Positions 60,073-64,000 of a stretch of 64,000 nucleotides of DNA are shown piece by piece. The DNA is taken from NCBI GenBank assembly GCA_009363875.1, contig CM018693.1, forward strand, positions 109,322,362-109,386,361, written 5' to 3'. Positions within the stretch are counted from its first letter, which is position 1. The number at the start of each line of letters is the position of its first letter. The translations under genes were made by a program, and so were the position numbers. A model generated the notes under the pieces. That model did not search any database and had not been told where the DNA came from. It saw nothing but the letters and a program-made list of their open reading frames with translations. This stretch comes from Mikania micrantha (lineage: Eukaryota; Streptophyta; Magnoliopsida; Asterales; Asteraceae).

Positions 60073-60597
60073 CAGTATTGTAAAAATCGGCCTAGGCTGC
60101 CGCCTAGGCGCTAGGTTGCCTTCTGCTGTGTCGATTTTGGCCTAGGCGGCCTAGTCGGGGCCTAGGTGGCCTAGTCGGGTCCTAGGCGGGGCCTAGTCGT
60201 CCTAGGCGGATTAATCAGATTTTTATTTTTTTTATTTTTTTGACTTTTTTTGACTTTTTTCTGGTAAAAAAAGACCAACTTCATGATTATATATACATTA
60301 CTCAATCCAAAATAATTAATATGTCTCTGAAACATCGAATCCAGCCACTTAACATCGAAATTCATTTCTAAACTTTGAACTCTGTGTTTAAATTTGAACT
60401 TTGAAATACTTGACTTAGTATGTTTAAGTTTATTTTTTTAAATTATTTGAATTATTATATTAAATTATTGATATTAATATGTGTATATAATATATATTTG
60501 TAAAATTATATATAAAAATTCCAATTTGCCTAGCGCCGATTAATCCCTAGGCGATACCTCGCCGCCCGCCTAGCGCCTAGCGACTTTTACAACCATG
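60073..60597. mobile_element. hAT-like element, copy 2
   Basis: Same ends and 8-bp flanks as 41480-42005, one base shorter. Not an independent insertion, because flanks and nesting are shared. Confidence 0.6.
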
Positions 60598-62987
60598 TTT
60601 TTAGCCCACGTGAGAGGCAAAACCATTAATTGTTTAAATCACAGGGTTTGTATTGATAAAAGATTCCATTTTGTGTTAAAATAGTTAAAACACTTAAATC
60701 ATAGGGGCCAAAATCGTAATTTACTCCTATATGTATTATGTTAGAAGCGTCCCATTCAGTGGCGAAGCTTGACTGAAAGCATAGGGGGCGCGAAACTTTG
60801 CCACATATAAATTTTTTTTCCCTAACGGCCTAACGCTAACAGTTAAATGTTCGGTTGGCGATTCGGGTCGGGTCGGGTAAAACCATCAAACAATAAAAAG
60901 TAGATTTTTTTAAAACAAACAAAGATTTAAATTATTATCATGATGAATGAAAAAGTTAAGTACCTTAAAGAAGATTACAACTCAACACGACGACCTTTAA
61001 GATTTTTAAATTCATCGATTATGGATTCCGAGTCAAAGTTTTCGGCAATTTCCTTCTCTATGTAAATCTCCAAGCTATTCCCCATGATATACCAAGAATC
61101 CGACACTTAATTTATACCTAAAAAATTTGAACAAAAATCAAAACCCTAAAATCTAAATGTTTACATTCACTAACAAATTAACAATAAACTACAATTAACC
61201 TACTCAAAAACTTAATCAAAGCAAGTAACAACAAGGTGAGAGGTCGAAATTATTACCAATTCACGCAAGGAACAAGGCAGGTAGCCGGCGCAAGTCGGCA
61301 CTGGGCAGGGAGGCAGGGGCGCAGGTGGGCTGTGGGCAGGTCGGCGGTCGCGATGCTGCTGGTGGCCGGTGGCTCTCGGCGCGCTTTGCTGCTGCTGGGC
61401 GAATGGGCGATGCTGCTGTGCTCGGTGCTGAACAGGATCGGGACTTCAATTGGGAGTGGTTTTTTTTCCGACTATGGCCAATGGGAGATTCAATTGGGTA
61501 TTTCTTTGGGTTAAAGAATTAATTAAGGGAAATTGGTTGGGCTAGTGGCTAAATTTCAAGTTGGGCTGAATTTAAATATTGTATACTATTGATTAATAAA
61601 CTAACTTAATTGTAATAGTTATTAGTTAATTAATTAATTTGATTTTATATGTTAATTGTTTATAATTATAAAATTTTTGTAATAATTTTTTAAGGGGGGC
61701 GAACATAGGGTATATATTTTTTTTCCAAGGGGGGCGAAATAAAATTTTTTAAAAAATTTTACACTACGGATCGGAAAATGTATATGTGTGGGCCCTTAAA
61801 GGACAAAAGTAAAATTACACTTATTATAATGTTATTTTACTTATTTTGTGAAAATAATGTTAAAAGCGTCGGAGTGATTAACTTTAAACGATAACTTTGA
61901 GCCGGGGACTTCTTTAGAGTAACCTCTCTATCTCAACTGAAAAATGCATGGGAATATACAGGTAAGTTTGTTTGTTTGTATATATTATGTTAGAACATGT
62001 TTATTACACAAGTTAAATAAATAATTTTTAATTATTTTAAATAACATATCAAATATTTTTCAAAAAGGTTTTGTTAGAAAATAATTATTATGATTATTTA
62101 TTTATTAAATTCATAAAATTATTTGTATTAATAGGATATAGATGAAAAATAAATATTTAATAAAATGTGGCGTATAAATATTTAATAGAAAAAAAAGACC
62201 AAGAAAATTAACAAAGCTATTGACATGTGTATCAAAATCTTTATTTTTTTTTTAAAGAGTATAAGGAGATATTAATTAATAAATGAATGCGTAGCTTATT
62301 ATATATTTACTGGATGGATGGATTGTGTGACGGCGACGTACACACGTACGTACTGTTTAAAGCTAAAAAAATGCATGTTGATTAGTGAATATATATGTTT
62401 GGCATCAATTATATAATTGCATTGGAAAAAAAATGCATGTATGCATTATAAGTCATGTGAATCATAATTAATAATGATCGATCAACATCATATATCACCT
62501 ACACCAGGGTCGAAGTATTATTAGGGCTGGGGTCACTCCTCTCCTTTTTACATCCAAAAGTGTTGATTTTTGGGTCGTCACAAAGATATTTCTTTTTAAA
62601 GTATTGATGTCGTCTCTTATGCTTCAAAAAAATTAATATGTGTTGTGTTTCATATAAATTTCTACTCATTCTTTAAAATATTCAAGCTATACCACTGACT
62701 TACACGCCGGTGGAATTGAATTGAAATACAAGAGAATGCATGATACATTAATGAATTATATATTTATTCATAAAGAAGAAGACGAAGATGAAAGAAAACA
62801 AAAACACAAGATATGATGATCCATCGGTAGCAAAAAAACAAGATCATATCAATGGTCTCGTACATACATGCAACCGCCTGCACTGCAGCTCCTGCATGTA
62901 TATATGCTTAACTTTGGATCATCAACCAATGATATACCATCTAAAAAAATCCCTTTCAACTTCGATTATTATAACTACTATACTTAA

Positions 62988-63539
62988 TTAAAGTTCCAGA
63001 GGAAGCTGGATGGATCCGGCTGTGAGTCATCGTAATTAACTGCCTGATCTTCTGACCCGTAATGATCAGCTGGAGGCTGCATAAAAAATCATCAAATCCT
63101 GTAAACATCCCATAATAATCAGGATGAATGTGGCTTATGATATCATTATTACTATTATGATCATCCATGACATGAAACATATCATAATTGTTGGAAACAT
63201 GATGTGAAGAAGATGAGGGGGTGGGATGGTAGGAGTTTGCATAATGCGCAGCCGCTGCTTGTATCTGTGAAGGGTGGAGGTCGGTGCCGCCTGGAATGTT
63301 GGGCGGCTGATCGGGGAAGTTGAAGTTGGCGGTGTTGCCTCTCAGACAGAAGAGGGCGGCATCGAAGGCACGAGCAGCTTTTTCAGGCGAATCGTAGGAT
63401 CCCAACCAAATCCTTTCACGGCTGTTTGGTAGTCTGATCTCCGACCCCATTTCCCCCACTTCCTCTTCCGAACACCTCTGTATTTAGCAGAATCAGAATC
63501 AGCAGCAGCAGCAGCAGATGATGATGATGATGATCTCAT
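62988..63539 (-). pseudogene. ERF gene copy 2, frameshifted
   Basis: The start, Ser/Ala run and first half of the AP2 domain match 44409-44963. Lost bases near 63444 shift the frame after KRKWGKW; further changes near 63085 and 62990 shift the C-terminus, so SSFLWNF is lost. Elsewhere it is nearly identical to copy 1. These are probably uncorrected sequencing errors, not a real pseudogene. Confidence 0.8.
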
Positions 63540-64000
63540 AATATAATTAATTAGCAGCAGCTGATATGATTTTAATTAATTAGTGATGTTGTGTTTGTGA
63601 TCCATGCATATACCTTCCTTCTGGTATTTATAGGTTGAATGGATTTGGCGGCTGACTTCAGAGAGGTCAACGCGGTGCGTTGATTGTCAAACATCTAGAA
63701 AACATTTATATACTGCCAGCCAGACAGACACATCCCATTCATATATAGTTTTAGTTTAAATTTAAATTTAAATTTAAATTTGAAGTTGGCATGGGGTAGA
63801 ACGCGGCAACATCATTACTAAAAATACAAAGCACCCATCACTACCACGTTCGTTTTACTTATTCTTCACATGTAAAAACATTCATCAACTTCATTTCTTA
63901 TCTCATTGGTTACGTTTTTCCTTTTTTTAGTGTGAATGATAAAACATATTTAATGTAAAAAGTTTATAAAGAATTTAAGACAATTAGAATTAGAGTTTTA

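Larger units (their letters stand above)
58763..64000. repeat. Copy 2 of the duplicated segment, probably a false duplication
   Basis: It follows 40160-45425 throughout but is 28 bp shorter. Differences are mostly single-base losses in short runs, with few substitutions. It includes copia C LTR sequence (58763-59517), the MITE/hAT nest, the GGGGGCGAA segment and a broken ERF gene. The window ends inside it. Confidence 0.93.

Noticed and set aside
62988..63539. Second ERF gene as a tandem paralogue
   Set aside because: Nearly identical to copy 1 apart from run-length indels, and next to an assembly gap; better explained as an assembly artefact.

Overview
This is plant nuclear DNA, almost entirely nested LTR retrotransposons around one low-copy gene. 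The retroelement proteins (long-LTR Ty3/gypsy elements with a chromodomain-like pol C-terminus; Ty1/copia elements with a long extra 3' ORF whose N-terminus begins MAELRF and carries HNM and AYL motifs) resemble, from memory, those of Asteraceae genomes. The species cannot be fixed from the sequence. No rRNA, tRNA, CRISPR or bacterial-type features were seen.

Layout. 1-600 is an LTR-like fragment. 899-5399 is a truncated gypsy element (F, minus strand) with a 2.9 kb LTR, an intact 250-aa accessory ORF1 and the start of gag. 5601-40920 is one old copia element (C, plus strand) whose 5' LTR is split by two later insertions. The first (5790-21059, TSD AGTAA) is a solo LTR of the F/E gypsy family, itself split by a complete copia element (B, 5862-18122, minus). 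The second (21589-33451, TSD CTTGG) is a young gypsy element (D, minus) whose gag-pol is open except for one stop. C's degenerate gag-pol lies at 35226-39174. From 40921 to 47069 is host sequence with short nested MITE-like repeats and one intronless AP2/ERF transcription-factor gene (44409-44963, minus). 47070-58662 is a young gypsy element (E, plus) of the same family as F; its 3' LTR runs into a 100-N gap. After the gap, 58763-64000 repeats 40160-45425 almost exactly, but with many one-base deletions that break the ERF gene. This looks like a false duplication at a contig end.

How parts work together. Each retroelement carries the usual LTR promoter, tRNA-Met-type primer binding site, gag, protease, reverse transcriptase/RNase H, integrase and polypurine tract. 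Copia elements have integrase before RT; gypsy elements have it after. None is fully intact here. The less ordinary signals are: an upstream coiled-coil/acidic ORF1 and a conserved 79-nt in-frame GT-AG intron at the start of gag in the F/E family; CArG-like palindromes spaced about 150 bp apart and covarying CGCG hairpins in the F/E LTRs; a 14-bp periodic TTCTCGAA array and a large extra ORF in copia B; and a gypsy insertion (D) whose two outer ends are both U5 ends.
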